The notes: generated by a model from the letters alone, not told the origin. Numbered from the stretch's first letter, positions 51,101 to 60,163 are shown. The stretch: DNA of 64,000 nt from Phosphoribacter sp037046615 (GCA_037046615.1 JBAOHD010000008.1:186001-250000), one strand, 5' to 3'. Numbers and translations: made by a program.

Positions 51101-52806
51101 GCCCCCACTGTAGTGACGAGGTAGCGGGCGCGCGCCGCTTGAGCCCCGCCGACCGGGCAGGACCACTCACCATCAATGTCGACAATCCGGACTCCGTCCG
51201 ACTCCAGCCAGCCGAGCACCATCTGGGCCTCCTCAGGGAGTGCCGCCGGGACAGGGCCCACGGGGGCTGCGACCGCCTCGGATGTCGCCCGCAGCACGGA
51301 AATCGTGGGATGAGGGTCGGCGCCGCGAGGAGTGACCGCTGATCCGGCGAGCCGCCCGTATCGGATGCACACGAGTTCCCACCCACCCATCGGGTGTCGT
51401 TTGGCTGCGATGAGCTCGGGCACCGACGCGAGGGGGGCCATCCGTTGCATCCGGGCCGCACCCGACACGAGGGCGCTGAATCGGGCCTTGACCGCAGCCG
51501 CGTCCTCGAAGCGTTCCTGATGGGCAAGCTCACGCATCCGCTGCCGCAGGGATCGGTAGACGCCAACTCCATCGCCGATCAAGACTCCCGCGGCCTGGTC
51601 GACCACGCGGGCATAGTCCGACCGCCGCTCGGGATCGACACACGGAGCCAGGCAGCGGTCGATCTCGGCCAGGGCACAGGCTCGTTCGCGCGGCCGCATC
51701 GGCAGCCGATCTGAGCATTGGCGGATCGGCAGGGCTTCGTGGAGTGCGGCGACCGCGTTCTCAGCGGCCGCGCGCGATCGGAACGGACCGGCATACGGAG
51801 CGCCGTCGGGCCGCACTTCACGCACGATCGACAACCGCGGGAAAGGCTCCACCGTGAGTTTGAGCCAGACGACGTGCTCGGGGCGGGTCGATCGGCGGTT
51901 GTAGCGCGGGCGTTCGGAGGCGATGAGGCGCAGTTCCTGGACTTGCGCCTCGAGCACGGTCTGGCACTCGATGGCGTGGATGACGCTCGCCTGCGCGACC
52001 ATGTGCGCCATCCGGGAGCGTTGCTCTGACGCCGTGAAATAGGTGCGTGCACGGGCCCGGATGTTGTGCGAGGTGCCGACGTAGAGGGCGCGCCCGCGGT
52101 CGTCGCGAAAGATGTAGACACCGGGCGAGGTCGGGAGGGTGTCGGCCAGATGTCGTTTGCGCCGCTGCGCCTCCGTGACTTTGGAGGTGTAGCTCGCGAG
52201 CTCCTCCAGGGAATGGACCCCGAGGTTGCCGACCCGCTCGATGAGGGCGTGCAAGACCTCCGCTGTGGCGCGGGCGTCGTGGAGAGCACGATGGTCAGGC
52301 TGTGTCTTGGTGCGGAAAAGTGCTGCGAGAGTGGAGAGTTTGCAGTTGGGGGCCTCGTCGCGCGACAACGTTTGTCGGGCCAGGGTCACCGTGTCGAGGA
52401 CAGTGGGGCGAGGCCACGGCACCCCGGTCGCAGCTGCAGCAGCCTTGAGAAAGCCGATGTCGAAGCCGGCGTTGTGGGCGACGAGCACAGCCCCCCGCGC
52501 GAACTCAAGGAAGGCGGGCAGCACCGTCTCGATGCGAGGCGCCGTGGCGACCATCGCGCTGGAGATCCCCGTGAGGACTTGAATGAAGGCCGGGATCGGT
52601 GTGCCAGGGTTGACCAGCGTCGCGAACTCGCCGATGACTTCGCCGCCCCGGAGCTTGACGGCGCCGACCTCGGTGATCGCGCTCTCGTGCGGGCTGCCGC
52701 CGGTGGTCTCGAGGTCGACGACGACAAAGGTGACCTCCCGAAGCGGCGTGCCCAGCTCCTCGAAGAGTCCTTGGCCCAAGACGGGGGTGGGCAGGATTGC
52801 GGTCAC
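51097..52806 (-). CDS. DEDDh exonuclease fused to UvrC-like GIY-YIG domain
   Basis: 569 residues. Residues about 25-190 are a DnaQ-like DEDDh exonuclease (VVVDLETTGGSP, LVAHNAGFDIGFL, HRALHDARATAEV). A linker leads to a GIY-YIG domain (SPGVYIFRDDRGRALYVGTS, RARARTYF) and a UvrC-like region with CALAEIDRCLAPCVDP. This Cho/UvrC-exonuclease fusion is common in actinobacteria and is thought to act in DNA repair; substrate not known. GTG 52806 follows TAGCGT (52813-52818) by 6 bases. Confidence 0.9.
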   Translation of the reverse strand: MTAILPTPVLGQGLFEELGTPLREVTFVVVDLETTGGSPHESAITEVGAVKLRGGEVIGEFATLVNPGTPIPAFIQVLTGISSAMVATAPRIETVLPAFLEFARGAVLVAHNAGFDIGFLKAAAAATGVPWPRPTVLDTVTLARQTLSRDEAPNCKLSTLAALFRTKTQPDHRALHDARATAEVLHALIERVGNLGVHSLEELASYTSKVTEAQRRKRHLADTLPTSPGVYIFRDDRGRALYVGTSHNIRARARTYFTASEQRSRMAHMVAQASVIHAIECQTVLEAQVQELRLIASERPRYNRRSTRPEHVVWLKLTVEPFPRLSIVREVRPDGAPYAGPFRSRAAAENAVAALHEALPIRQCSDRLPMRPRERACALAEIDRCLAPCVDPERRSDYARVVDQAAGVLIGDGVGVYRSLRQRMRELAHQERFEDAAAVKARFSALVSGAARMQRMAPLASVPELIAAKRHPMGGWELVCIRYGRLAGSAVTPRGADPHPTISVLRATSEAVAAPVGPVPAALPEEAQMVLGWLESDGVRIVDIDGEWSCPVGGAQAARARYLVTTVGA

Positions 52807-52930
52807 ACTGCGACGCTAGAGCTCACCACTGACACCGGGGTCGGAGGCTCACCGATAGGGGTGTCGGTGGTGCCTCCTACCGTAGTGATACGTGGACATG
52901 GAGCCACACACCAGCGAGGGGCCGTGCTGC

Positions 52931-53227
52931 ATGCGGCGGAAGGTAGGCATCGTGTTCGTCGAGTGCGCAACGTGCCCCGTGCGTGGGGTGCACTGTGGTG
53001 ACTGTGTGGTCACCGCCCTGCACGACCTTTCGGTCGCCGCACAGGGTGACCAAGGGCGCCCGAGGGGGCATGACAGCCCGGCCGCTGCCGGGGTGTCCCT
53101 CGATGCGGTGGAGCGACTCGCTGTCCACGCCTTCGTCGCCGCAGGCCTGGTGAGCGCCCCTCGCGCGCACGCGCTGCGCGCGCAGGTCACGTCGGCGCCA
53201 GGTCGTCGTGCTGTGGCCAGTTGGTGA
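52931..53227 (+). CDS. Small Cys-rich conserved protein
   Basis: 98 residues from ATG 52931 (GAGGGG upstream). The N-terminal FVECATCPVRGVHCGDCVVT has two CxxC pairs, a likely zinc-ribbon knuckle; the remainder is an Ala/Arg-rich helix (LDAVERLAVHAFVAAGLVSA). Short proteins with CATCPVRG and DCVVTAL blocks occur in other actinobacteria as far as I recall. The stop codon overlaps the start of the next gene (GTGA). Function unknown; a metal-binding or RNA-binding role is only a guess. Confidence 0.65.
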   Translation: MRRKVGIVFVECATCPVRGVHCGDCVVTALHDLSVAAQGDQGRPRGHDSPAAAGVSLDAVERLAVHAFVAAGLVSAPRAHALRAQVTSAPGRRAVASW

Positions 53228-54531
53228 GGTCGCGGTCGCCCGCGGGTCGGACTGACCTCGACGCGGGTAGGAGCGGTTGGAGCCGGGTCACGTGGCGCGT
53301 GCCCACAGTGCTGCTGACGGTGCTGCTGACGGTGCTGCTGGTCGGCCTCACCGGGTGCACCGGGTTTAGGGGTGGCGGGGCGCCTGGCGATCCGGCCGTC
53401 CGCACGGTTGTCGATCAGCTGATCTCGGCCAGGTCTGTCGCCTTGCGAGAGGGGGACCTGGCCAGGTGGCGGGCGACCGTCACCGGAGGCGGCTCCACGG
53501 TGGGGTTGAGGGAGCTGGAGGCATTCACCAGCCTGCGCTTGCTGGGAGTCGCATCCCTCCAGGTCGTGGAGGTCGTCAGCGTTGACTCGGCGCAATGGCC
53601 CGCCTCCGCTCGTGCTGTCATCGACCTCGGGTATGCCGTGCCAGGTGTGGACCGTGGGATGAGGGTCGCGCGCCGGAGCGTGACCGTCGTGGGCGCCCCG
53701 GACGGGTCCGCGACGATGACCTGGCTCTCACCGACGGATGCGCTCGAAGTCTTCGATATCGGGCCCCTCGACGTCAGCCGCACGGATGAGGGCATCGTCG
53801 CCACCGCAGTGCCTCGGCTACTCCCAGGGGCAGATCGCCCCGGCGCCACCTGGATGAGCAGGGTTAGTGCCGCACGTCACCGGGTCGCAGGAGTCATGGG
53901 TCGGTTGCCGGCGGCCCTCGTCGTCGTGCCGATCACCGTCGAGGACTTCGCGGGCCTAGTCAAACGCTCCTCGGCTGAGGGTGCCGAGCGGATCGCCGCC
54001 GTCACGGAGGGTGCCAGGCCGCAGGGCGAGGCTGCTCCGGCCGACCGAGTCGTCGTCAACCCCACCGCCATGACCACCCTGTCCGAAGAAGGTCAGACCG
54101 TTGTCCTCGCCCATGAGTTGACTCACGTGGCGCTTCGCGGCGTCCCGCCGCGGGACGTGCCGATGTGGTGGACCGAAGGCTGTGCCGAGTGGACGGCATA
54201 CCACGGAGTGTCGGTGCCGGAGAAGCTGCGATGGACGGCGGCGATCGACCGCCACCGCACCACCCCCTCGTGGCCGCAACACCTGCCCATGACCGGCGAC
54301 TTCGACTCCGGGTCAACGGAATTCGCCACTGCGTATGTCGTCAGCGAGATCGCGGTCAGCCTGCTTGCCCAGAGCCAGGGACCCGACATCTGCGCGCGCC
54401 TCGCGGATCCTGGCCGAGTCTCGGCCGGCGGGACGTCGACGCAGGGACGGCTCCAGGGCCTCGGGACCACCGAGGAGGCTGTGGTGAGCACGGTGCGTGC
54501 ACTCTTGGCCATGCTGGCGACCCGGCCATGA
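53224..54531 (+). CDS. Lipoprotein with gluzincin (HELTH) peptidase domain
   Basis: About 435 residues. A membrane segment (VPTVLLTVLLTVLLVGLTGC) ends in the lipobox LTGC with Cys45 as predicted lipid anchor. A long domain without recognised family follows, then a peptidase-MA-like C-terminus with VVLAHELTHVALRGV and MWWTEGCAEWTAYHG, giving the HExxH zinc ligands and the glutamate of the third ligand. GTG 53224 overlaps the previous stop. The signal segment is encoded by a CTGCTGACGGTG repeat. Substrate unknown. Confidence 0.8.
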   Translation: MRSRSPAGRTDLDAGRSGWSRVTWRVPTVLLTVLLTVLLVGLTGCTGFRGGGAPGDPAVRTVVDQLISARSVALREGDLARWRATVTGGGSTVGLRELEAFTSLRLLGVASLQVVEVVSVDSAQWPASARAVIDLGYAVPGVDRGMRVARRSVTVVGAPDGSATMTWLSPTDALEVFDIGPLDVSRTDEGIVATAVPRLLPGADRPGATWMSRVSAARHRVAGVMGRLPAALVVVPITVEDFAGLVKRSSAEGAERIAAVTEGARPQGEAAPADRVVVNPTAMTTLSEEGQTVVLAHELTHVALRGVPPRDVPMWWTEGCAEWTAYHGVSVPEKLRWTAAIDRHRTTPSWPQHLPMTGDFDSGSTEFATAYVVSEIAVSLLAQSQGPDICARLADPGRVSAGGTSTQGRLQGLGTTEEAVVSTVRALLAMLATRP

Positions 54532-54573
54532 GGCGCTCACCGATATCGCGGCCCTCGCGATAGCCTGAGCGGT

Positions 54574-55017
54574 ATGGCAGATCGCACCGAGTCCTCCATC
54601 GTCATCAACGCGGCACCGGGCAAGGTGCTTGACGTGATTGCCGATTTCGAGGCTTACCCGCAGTGGGCGGCCCAGGTCAAGCGCACCTCGGTGTTGGCCG
54701 AGGAGGGCGATGGGTGGGCTGACCGGGTGGAGTTCACCCTCGATGCGGGCATGGTGCAGGACACCTACACCCTCGATTACGAATGGGACATCGCCGAGAA
54801 CGGCACCGGCGTGGTGTCGTGGACGCTCGTCAAGGCCACCGTGCTGCGGTCGATGGACGGCTCCTACACGCTGGCGGCCGACAAGAGCGGCACCAAGGTC
54901 ACCTACCGGCTGGCGGTCGACCTCACGATCCCCGTTCTGGGCCTGCTCAAGCGCAAGGCCGAGAAGGCGATCGTTGACACCGCCCTCAAGGAGCTCAAGA
55001 AGCGCGTCGAGGGCTGA
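54574..55017 (+). CDS. SRPBCC (polyketide cyclase/dehydrase-like) protein
   Basis: 147 residues with the START/SRPBCC fold: SSIVINAAPGKVLDVIADFE, YPQWAAQVKRTSVL, FTLDAGMVQDTYTLDYEWD, SWTLVKATVLRSMDGSYTL and the C-terminal helix VLGLLKRKAEKAIVDTALKE. ATG 54574 follows TAGCCT (54561-54566) by 7 bases, a leaderless start. It begins an apparent operon with the next two genes. Likely a lipid or small hydrophobic ligand binder; the ligand is unknown. Confidence 0.88.
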   Translation: MADRTESSIVINAAPGKVLDVIADFEAYPQWAAQVKRTSVLAEEGDGWADRVEFTLDAGMVQDTYTLDYEWDIAENGTGVVSWTLVKATVLRSMDGSYTLAADKSGTKVTYRLAVDLTIPVLGLLKRKAEKAIVDTALKELKKRVEG

Positions 55018-55018
55018 C

Positions 55019-55447
55019 GTGACCCAAGCGGCATACGACTCGAGCTATGGCTCGGTCGCGGATGAGGCTGCACGCCTGATCGGACTCTTCTCCGGGGTGC
55101 CCGACCCCGAGGCGCGAGCCGCGGGTGAGCGGATCGCAGCGCGGGGACTCGATTTCAGTGGCCGCCAGCGCGGACGCCACGACGATGGCTCGCCTGGGGA
55201 TGGCGCCCCGGGCGACGCCACGCACGTGTGCCCGGAATGCGGTCACGACTCTGCGACCAGCACAAACGCGGAGTCGGAGGGTATGCCGTCAAGTTGCCGC
55301 TCCTGCCCGGTCTGCATGCTCATCACGGCGGCTCGGTCGGTGAGCCCGGACACGATCGAGCGGCTGGCCGACGTCGTGGACCTCATCAGCGACGGGCTTC
55401 GTGGGTTCGCCGAGAGCCGTCGGTCGGCAAGTCCACCGCCGCGATGA
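55019..55447 (+). CDS. Hypothetical protein with Cys-rich motifs
   Basis: 142 residues, unrecognised. The N-terminal half is helical and charged (VADEAARLIGLFSGV, RAAGERIAARGLDFSG); the middle has HVCPECGHD and CRSCPVCML, four Cys in CxxC pairs that could form a zinc ribbon; the end is an amphipathic helix (TIERLADVVDLISDGLRGFA). GTG 55019 begins just after the SRPBCC stop, and its stop overlaps the ROK kinase ATG. Conserved position suggests a real gene in a three-gene operon. Confidence 0.6.
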   Translation: MTQAAYDSSYGSVADEAARLIGLFSGVPDPEARAAGERIAARGLDFSGRQRGRHDDGSPGDGAPGDATHVCPECGHDSATSTNAESEGMPSSCRSCPVCMLITAARSVSPDTIERLADVVDLISDGLRGFAESRRSASPPPR

Positions 55448-56517
55448 GCCTCAGCGAGGATCCCGCTGGTGCTGGTGCTGGTGCTGGTGCTGGTGCTGGT
55501 GCTGGTGGCCCTGTCACCGCCGAGGCCGGGCTCACGCTGGGGATCGACATCGGAGGAACGAAGATCGCAGGTGGCGCGGTCACGGCTGACGGCACGGTCG
55601 TCGCCCGGGCCCGAGCCGAGACACCCCATCGGTCGACAGTGCCCCAGGTGGTCGAAGATACGATCCTGGCGGTCGTCGGCGAGATCATGGCCCAGGTCAG
55701 CACCGATCAGATCCTCGGCCTGGGCGTCGGAGCCGCAGGTTTCGTCGGGGCTGATCGTGCGACGGTCGTCTTCGCCCCGCACCTGTCATGGCGTCACGAA
55801 CCGCTTCGCGATGCCTTGACCGCACGCACCGGGCTGCCGGTCGTCGTCGACAACGACGCCAACGCGTCGGCCTGGGCAGAGTTTCGTTTCGGGGCCGCCG
55901 CAGGGAGCACCGACGCCGTCATGGTCAACCTCGGCACCGGCATCGGTGGCGCCATCCTCATCAACGGTCAGCTCTATCGTGGACGACACGGCATGGCCGG
56001 GGAGTTCGGACATATGCAGGTCGCCCCGGACGGGTTGATCTGCGAGTGTGGCAACCGGGGCTGTTGGGAGCAGTACGCCAGCGGGCGCTCCCTTGTGAGG
56101 GAAGCTCGGGCTCTCCTCGAGGCTGGCTCTCCAGTCGCCGTTGATCTCGGAGTCCGAGTTGGCGGTGATGCCCGTGCCGTCACGGGGCCGATGATCACGC
56201 TGGCCGCCATGGAAGGCGACGCGCTCTGTGCGGACCTTCTCGCCGACATCGGTGGCTGGCTGGGGATCGGCCTGTCCAACCTCGCAGCCGCCTTCGACCC
56301 GCAGGTGTTCGTCATCGGTGGGGGAGTGAGCGCTGCCGGTGACCTCCTGCTCGCCCCCGCTCGGGAAGCCTTCCGGCGCCGATTGCCCGGTCGTGGCTAC
56401 CGTCCGGAGCCGCCCATTGTCCACGCGCTCCTGGGCAACGACGCGGGCTTCATCGGCGCGGCCGACCTCGCGCGCCAAGCAGTCACGTCCGGCGTCGTGG
56501 GCCCCGCACCTCGCTAG
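55444..56517 (+). CDS. ROK-family sugar kinase (glucokinase-like)
   Basis: 357 residues. After an N-terminal AGAGAGAGAGAG tract the ROK fold begins with LTLGIDIGGTKIAGG (phosphate loop), VGAAGFVGADRATVVFAPHL, VVVDNDANASAWAEFRFG with the catalytic Asp, and the ROK zinc site CECGNRGCWEQYASG. The adenosine loop IGGGVSAAG is near the end. Glucokinase is the usual function in actinobacteria. ATG 55444 overlaps the upstream stop (ATGA). Confidence 0.9.
   Translation: MSLSEDPAGAGAGAGAGAGAGGPVTAEAGLTLGIDIGGTKIAGGAVTADGTVVARARAETPHRSTVPQVVEDTILAVVGEIMAQVSTDQILGLGVGAAGFVGADRATVVFAPHLSWRHEPLRDALTARTGLPVVVDNDANASAWAEFRFGAAAGSTDAVMVNLGTGIGGAILINGQLYRGRHGMAGEFGHMQVAPDGLICECGNRGCWEQYASGRSLVREARALLEAGSPVAVDLGVRVGGDARAVTGPMITLAAMEGDALCADLLADIGGWLGIGLSNLAAAFDPQVFVIGGGVSAAGDLLLAPAREAFRRRLPGRGYRPEPPIVHALLGNDAGFIGAADLARQAVTSGVVGPAPR
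55465..55506 (+). repeat. Seven tandem GCTGGT hexamers
   Basis: GCTGGT is repeated seven times without interruption inside the start of the ROK kinase gene, coding Ala-Gly units. The repeat unit is a multiple of three, so copy-number change would alter linker length without shifting the frame. Confidence 0.9.
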
Positions 56518-56529
56518 CGTCCCTGGCTT

Positions 56530-57090
56530 TTAGACCCGAGCGCCATCGTCATCAAGGTCGTCCTCGGTGCTGCCCCGCAGGATGAGAAGCCCGAACCCGA
56601 AAACGGTCAGCGTGATGCCCGTGACGATCCACCAGCCCGGGTCTGGATTGCCGGAGAGGAAGGCCGCCCAGATCACGACGAGGGGTCCGAGGACCAACCC
56701 GCCGACCGCTGCCCAATACGTGGCATCGTGGACCGGCGGCAGGTCCGGGTCCGGCGGCTCGAAATGCTCGTCCTCTTCCGCAGGCGTGTAGCCACGCCAC
56801 GCCCCCCGTCCGTCGGGAATCCCGAGCAGTGGGGGCAGTGTGACGAACGTCGACTCGGCCGGGGCCGGGGCGTCTGGCCCGGCGGGCGGCATACCTGCCG
56901 CCTCACCCTCCGGTCGTTGACCCGGTGATTCAGGCGTTGCGACTCTGCCGCGGCCCGCGGCGTCGACGCCCTCGTGCTCGTGGTCGTGGTCGTGCTTCTC
57001 GTCATCCCACGTCAACCCGGCCACGATCTCGGCGAAGCGGACGTCGATGTGCTCATCGTCGTCGCGGCGCGGGGAGACTGGGTCGGTCAC
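56530..57090 (-). CDS. Conserved actinobacterial membrane protein
   Basis: 186 residues. A long acidic, His-rich N-terminus (DDEKHDHDHEHEG) precedes a Pro-rich segment with GYTPAEEDEHFEPPDPDLPP, then two membrane segments (YWAAVGGLVLGPLVVIWAAF and WWIVTGITLTVFGFGLLIL) and an acidic tail (STEDDLDDDGARV). The EEDEHFEPP-P motif followed by two helices is shared by a group of actinobacterial proteins of unknown function. GTG 57090. Convergent with the ROK kinase, gap 12 bases. The His/Asp cluster could bind metal, which is speculative. Confidence 0.75.
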   Translation of the reverse strand: MTDPVSPRRDDDEHIDVRFAEIVAGLTWDDEKHDHDHEHEGVDAAGRGRVATPESPGQRPEGEAAGMPPAGPDAPAPAESTFVTLPPLLGIPDGRGAWRGYTPAEEDEHFEPPDPDLPPVHDATYWAAVGGLVLGPLVVIWAAFLSGNPDPGWWIVTGITLTVFGFGLLILRGSTEDDLDDDGARV

Positions 57091-57221
57091 GATCCCAGTG
57101 TCGCACTCCTGGAGTGGACTGAATTTGACGGCTCACGCGTCACCGTCCAGACGACGCCGATCTGTCACCAAGGGGGAGGGGTCGCGAGCGAGCCGGTGCC
57201 GTAGAGTGCTGCAGGTCACAG

Positions 57222-58100
57222 ATGGAAGGGTTCGCCGCGGTGTTCTATTGGTTCCTCAAGACGGTCGTGCTCGGACCGATCCTCAAACTCCTCTTCCGGC
57301 CGTGGGTCGAAGGTGGCGAGCACGTGCCCGAGAAGGGAGCCGCCATCCTGGCTAGCAACCATCTGTCGTTCTCCGACTCGATCTTCCTTCCGTTGGCGCT
57401 CTCGCGTCGCATCACCTTCCCCGCGAAGATGGAGTACTTCACCGGCTCCGGCATCAAGGGTCGGCTCACTCGGTGGTTCTTCAAGGGTGTCGGCCAGATC
57501 CCGATCGACCGCTCCGGCGGACGGGCAAGCGAAGCCGCGATCCAATCGGGCCTCAAGGTGCTGCGCCGGGGGGAGCTGTTCGGCATCTACCCGGAGGGCA
57601 CCCGCTCGCCTGACGGTCGGCTCTACAAGGGCAAGACGGGCCTGGCACGGATGGCCCTCGAGGCCAAGTGTCCCGTCATTCCGGTCGCCATGATCGGCAC
57701 CGACAAGGCGCAGCCCACGGGACAGAAGGTGCCGACGATCATGCGCATCGGCATCCGGATCGGCAAGCCGCTCGACTTCTCCCGCTACGAAGGCATGGAG
57801 AACGACCGTTTCGTCCTCCGGTCGATCACCGACGAGATCATGTACGAACTCATGCTCCTGTCGGGCCAGGAGTACGTCGATGTCTACGCGACGTCGATCA
57901 AGAAGAACGTCATTCAGACGACGGTCCAGACCGCCGTCGCCCGCGCCCGTGAGATCCAGGAAGCTGCCGCGAAGAAGGCCCCCGGCGCGGCCAGCGCGAC
58001 GGCGGCAGCGGGGTCGCCGGACAAGCCCGCACTCGACGCCGGCATGACCGAGCCAGAGCCGGCCCTCGATTTCCACAGCGACGAGCGTCGAGCGGGCTGA
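57222..58100 (+). CDS. 1-acyl-glycerol-3-phosphate acyltransferase (PlsC-like)
   Basis: 292 residues. The PlsC domain carries the HxxxxD motif in SNHLSFSDS, GQIPIDRSGGRASEA, EGTRSPDGRLYKGKTGLARM and VIPVAMIGT. An N-terminal hydrophobic segment (VFYWFLKTVVLGPILKLLF) likely anchors it in the membrane; the C-terminal tail is Ala/Pro-rich. It makes phosphatidic acid or acylates a related lysolipid. ATG 57222, 13 bases after TAGAGT (57203-57208). A MacRS pair follows closely. Confidence 0.92.
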   Translation: MEGFAAVFYWFLKTVVLGPILKLLFRPWVEGGEHVPEKGAAILASNHLSFSDSIFLPLALSRRITFPAKMEYFTGSGIKGRLTRWFFKGVGQIPIDRSGGRASEAAIQSGLKVLRRGELFGIYPEGTRSPDGRLYKGKTGLARMALEAKCPVIPVAMIGTDKAQPTGQKVPTIMRIGIRIGKPLDFSRYEGMENDRFVLRSITDEIMYELMLLSGQEYVDVYATSIKKNVIQTTVQTAVARAREIQEAAAKKAPGAASATAAAGSPDKPALDAGMTEPEPALDFHSDERRAG

Positions 58101-58104
58101 TCCC

Positions 58105-59268
58105 GTGATGGTCAACTTCCCCACTCGACGCGAGGTCAAGGAGGGGGAGTCCCTCATGATCGGGGCGCTCTGGGGCGCCCTCCGGGTCTTCCGCATCCTT
58201 GCGCTCGTGTATGCCGCCTGGGGCGCCTGGGTGCGCCGGGAGGAGATGGCGCGACCCGACGTGGCGTTAGTCATCCTCCTCCTGCTGGCCGCGTGGTCGG
58301 CATATATGTATGCCGTCCCGCGTCGCACGCTCGGGATTCACGTGTTCGAGGCCGTGCTCACGAGCGCTGCCATCATGGCGACCCGGTGGGTCGATACCCC
58401 GCTGGCGGCCCAAGAAGGGGTGACGACCGTCCCCGGGGTCTTCCAGGCGGTGCCGATTGCGAGCATCGCCCTCATCGGGGGGTGGCGCGGCGGGTTGGCC
58501 GTCTCCCTGATGATGGCCGCTGTCATGGTCGCTCAGGTGGGCCGGCTCGACTCCGAGCCGGTCAGCAACGCCGGCCTGCTCGTCATGCTCGGGATCTCCC
58601 TCGGGTATGCCGCGGATATCGCCCGCAAAGAACAGGCAGCCCTGCGCCGGGCGCTGGCTCGGCAAGCCGAAGTTGCCGAACGCGACCGCCTGGCCCGAAT
58701 CGTCCACGACGGCGTGTTGCAAGCCTTGGCGTTCATCCACCGTCGAGGGATGGACCTGGGGGGAGAGGCAGCCCGGCTGGGCGTCTTGGCTGCACAGCAG
58801 GAACACCAGCTCCGGGCCCTCGCCAGTGGCGTACCGATACCCGAGCTCGAGGCGACGATTGACGGGCCGGTGGATCTGCGCTCGGCGCTCCAGGTGCCGG
58901 CGACCGGGATGGCCACACTCGTGTGCCCACCGGATCCCGTGGAGATCGACCCGGTGCGGGCGCGTGAAGTGGTGGCTGCCGTGGAGGCAGCCCTCGACAA
59001 TGTCCGCAAGCACGCCGGTGAGGGCGCGCGCGCCTGGGTCCTCATCGACGACCTCGGGGCCGACCTCGTGGTGACCGTGCGCGACAACGGAGTTGGCGTG
59101 TCCGAGACGGTGATCGAGGAAGCAGCCGCGCGCGGCAGGATTGGGATCAGCTCGTCGATCCAGGGTCGAGTCGAAGACCTCGGCGGTCGCGCGACCTATG
59201 TGTTTGGTCCAGGTGGCGGCACGACCGTCGAGATGTGGTTCCCGAAGGAGTCCTCCCCCCATGACTGA
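58105..59268 (+). CDS. MacS-family sensor histidine kinase
   Basis: 387 residues. Six or so membrane segments fill residues 20-170 without a large extracytoplasmic loop. The cytoplasmic part has the HisKA_3 motif AERDRLARIVHDGVLQALAF with His201, and a HATPase with DNVRKHA and DNGVGV. This is the MacS layout (membrane-embedded sensor, no PAS/GAF). Start GTG 58105, 5 bases after plsC. It overlaps the response regulator gene by 8 bases (ATGACTGA). Confidence 0.88.
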   Translation: MMVNFPTRREVKEGESLMIGALWGALRVFRILALVYAAWGAWVRREEMARPDVALVILLLLAAWSAYMYAVPRRTLGIHVFEAVLTSAAIMATRWVDTPLAAQEGVTTVPGVFQAVPIASIALIGGWRGGLAVSLMMAAVMVAQVGRLDSEPVSNAGLLVMLGISLGYAADIARKEQAALRRALARQAEVAERDRLARIVHDGVLQALAFIHRRGMDLGGEAARLGVLAAQQEHQLRALASGVPIPELEATIDGPVDLRSALQVPATGMATLVCPPDPVEIDPVRAREVVAAVEAALDNVRKHAGEGARAWVLIDDLGADLVVTVRDNGVGVSETVIEEAAARGRIGISSSIQGRVEDLGGRATYVFGPGGGTTVEMWFPKESSPHD

Positions 59269-60085
59269 CGCACGAGCAGGCCACGGCGCAGGCACACCGG
59301 CTCGGTTCGACTTGCACGAGATCGATGCCGACACCCTCGGTGATTCCCTGGTGCCAGCGGGGGTGCGTCCGGGCCCGTCCGAGTCGAAGACCGGCGGCCC
59401 GGATCCCGACGACGAGCCGCTACCCGACCCATTGCGTGTCGTCGTCGCCGACGACCATCCCATGTGGCGCGACGCCGTGGCCCGAGACCTCGCCCATGCC
59501 GGCTTCTCCGTTGTCGGGACCGCGGCCGACGGACCGTCAGCCGTCGCCCGCACGCTTGCGGCGAAACCGCATGTCCTCGTCCTGGACCTCAATTTGCCGA
59601 AGCTGCGGGGCCACGAGGTCTGTGCCCAGCTCTCGGCGGCGGGGTCGACGGCCAGGATCCTCATCCTGTCGGTCAGCGGCGAGGCGGCCGATGTGCTGGC
59701 CGCGGTCAAGGCTGGGGCCGCTGGCTACCTCGTGAAATCGGCGGGCCGAGCGGAGTTCCTCGAAGCGGTGCGGCGGACGGCCGCAGGCCGCGCCGTCTTC
59801 ACCCCCGGTCTGGCCGACCTCGTCCTCGCAGAATTCCAGCGGATGCGGGAGACGGCAACGACGACCCCGGACCGCACGCCGCAACTCACCGATCGGGAAA
59901 CCGAGGTGCTACGACTCGTCGCGCGCGGGATGACCTATCGGGATGTCGCCGCGGAGTTGTTCATCTCCCACCGCACGGTCCAAAACCACGTCCAGAACTC
60001 CTTAACCAAGCTCCAAATGCACAACCGTGTCGAACTGGTCCGTTACGTCCTCGAGCAGGGCCTGGACGTCGACCCGCCACGATAG
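59261..60085 (+). CDS. NarL/LuxR-family response regulator (MacR partner)
   Basis: 274 residues. About 55 extra residues precede the receiver domain (VVVADDHPMWRDAVARDLAH, phospho-acceptor Asp109 in VLVLDLNLPK, Lys in GYLVKSAG). The C-terminal HTH reads LTDRETEVLRLVARGMTYRD, AAELFISHRTVQNHVQNSL. The long N-terminal extension is unusual for NarL proteins; it is Gly/Pro/Asp-rich and probably disordered. ATG 59261 overlaps the kinase stop, so the pair is coupled. Confidence 0.9.
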   Translation: MTDARAGHGAGTPARFDLHEIDADTLGDSLVPAGVRPGPSESKTGGPDPDDEPLPDPLRVVVADDHPMWRDAVARDLAHAGFSVVGTAADGPSAVARTLAAKPHVLVLDLNLPKLRGHEVCAQLSAAGSTARILILSVSGEAADVLAAVKAGAAGYLVKSAGRAEFLEAVRRTAAGRAVFTPGLADLVLAEFQRMRETATTTPDRTPQLTDRETEVLRLVARGMTYRDVAAELFISHRTVQNHVQNSLTKLQMHNRVELVRYVLEQGLDVDPPR

Positions 60086-60106
60086 GTGGTCGGGACGCAC
60101 GAGAAG

Positions 60107-60137
60107 GGGCGGGAGATCCGCTCGTGATCTCCCGCCC
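60107..60137. terminator. Bidirectional terminator between the response regulator and tpx
   Basis: Perfect 12-base arms GGGCGGGAGATC (60107-60118) and GATCTCCCGCCC (60126-60137) with a 7-base loop, between convergent genes. Confidence 0.75.
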
Positions 60138-60163
60138 TCACTCGTGCGCAGGTGGCTCCGTCG

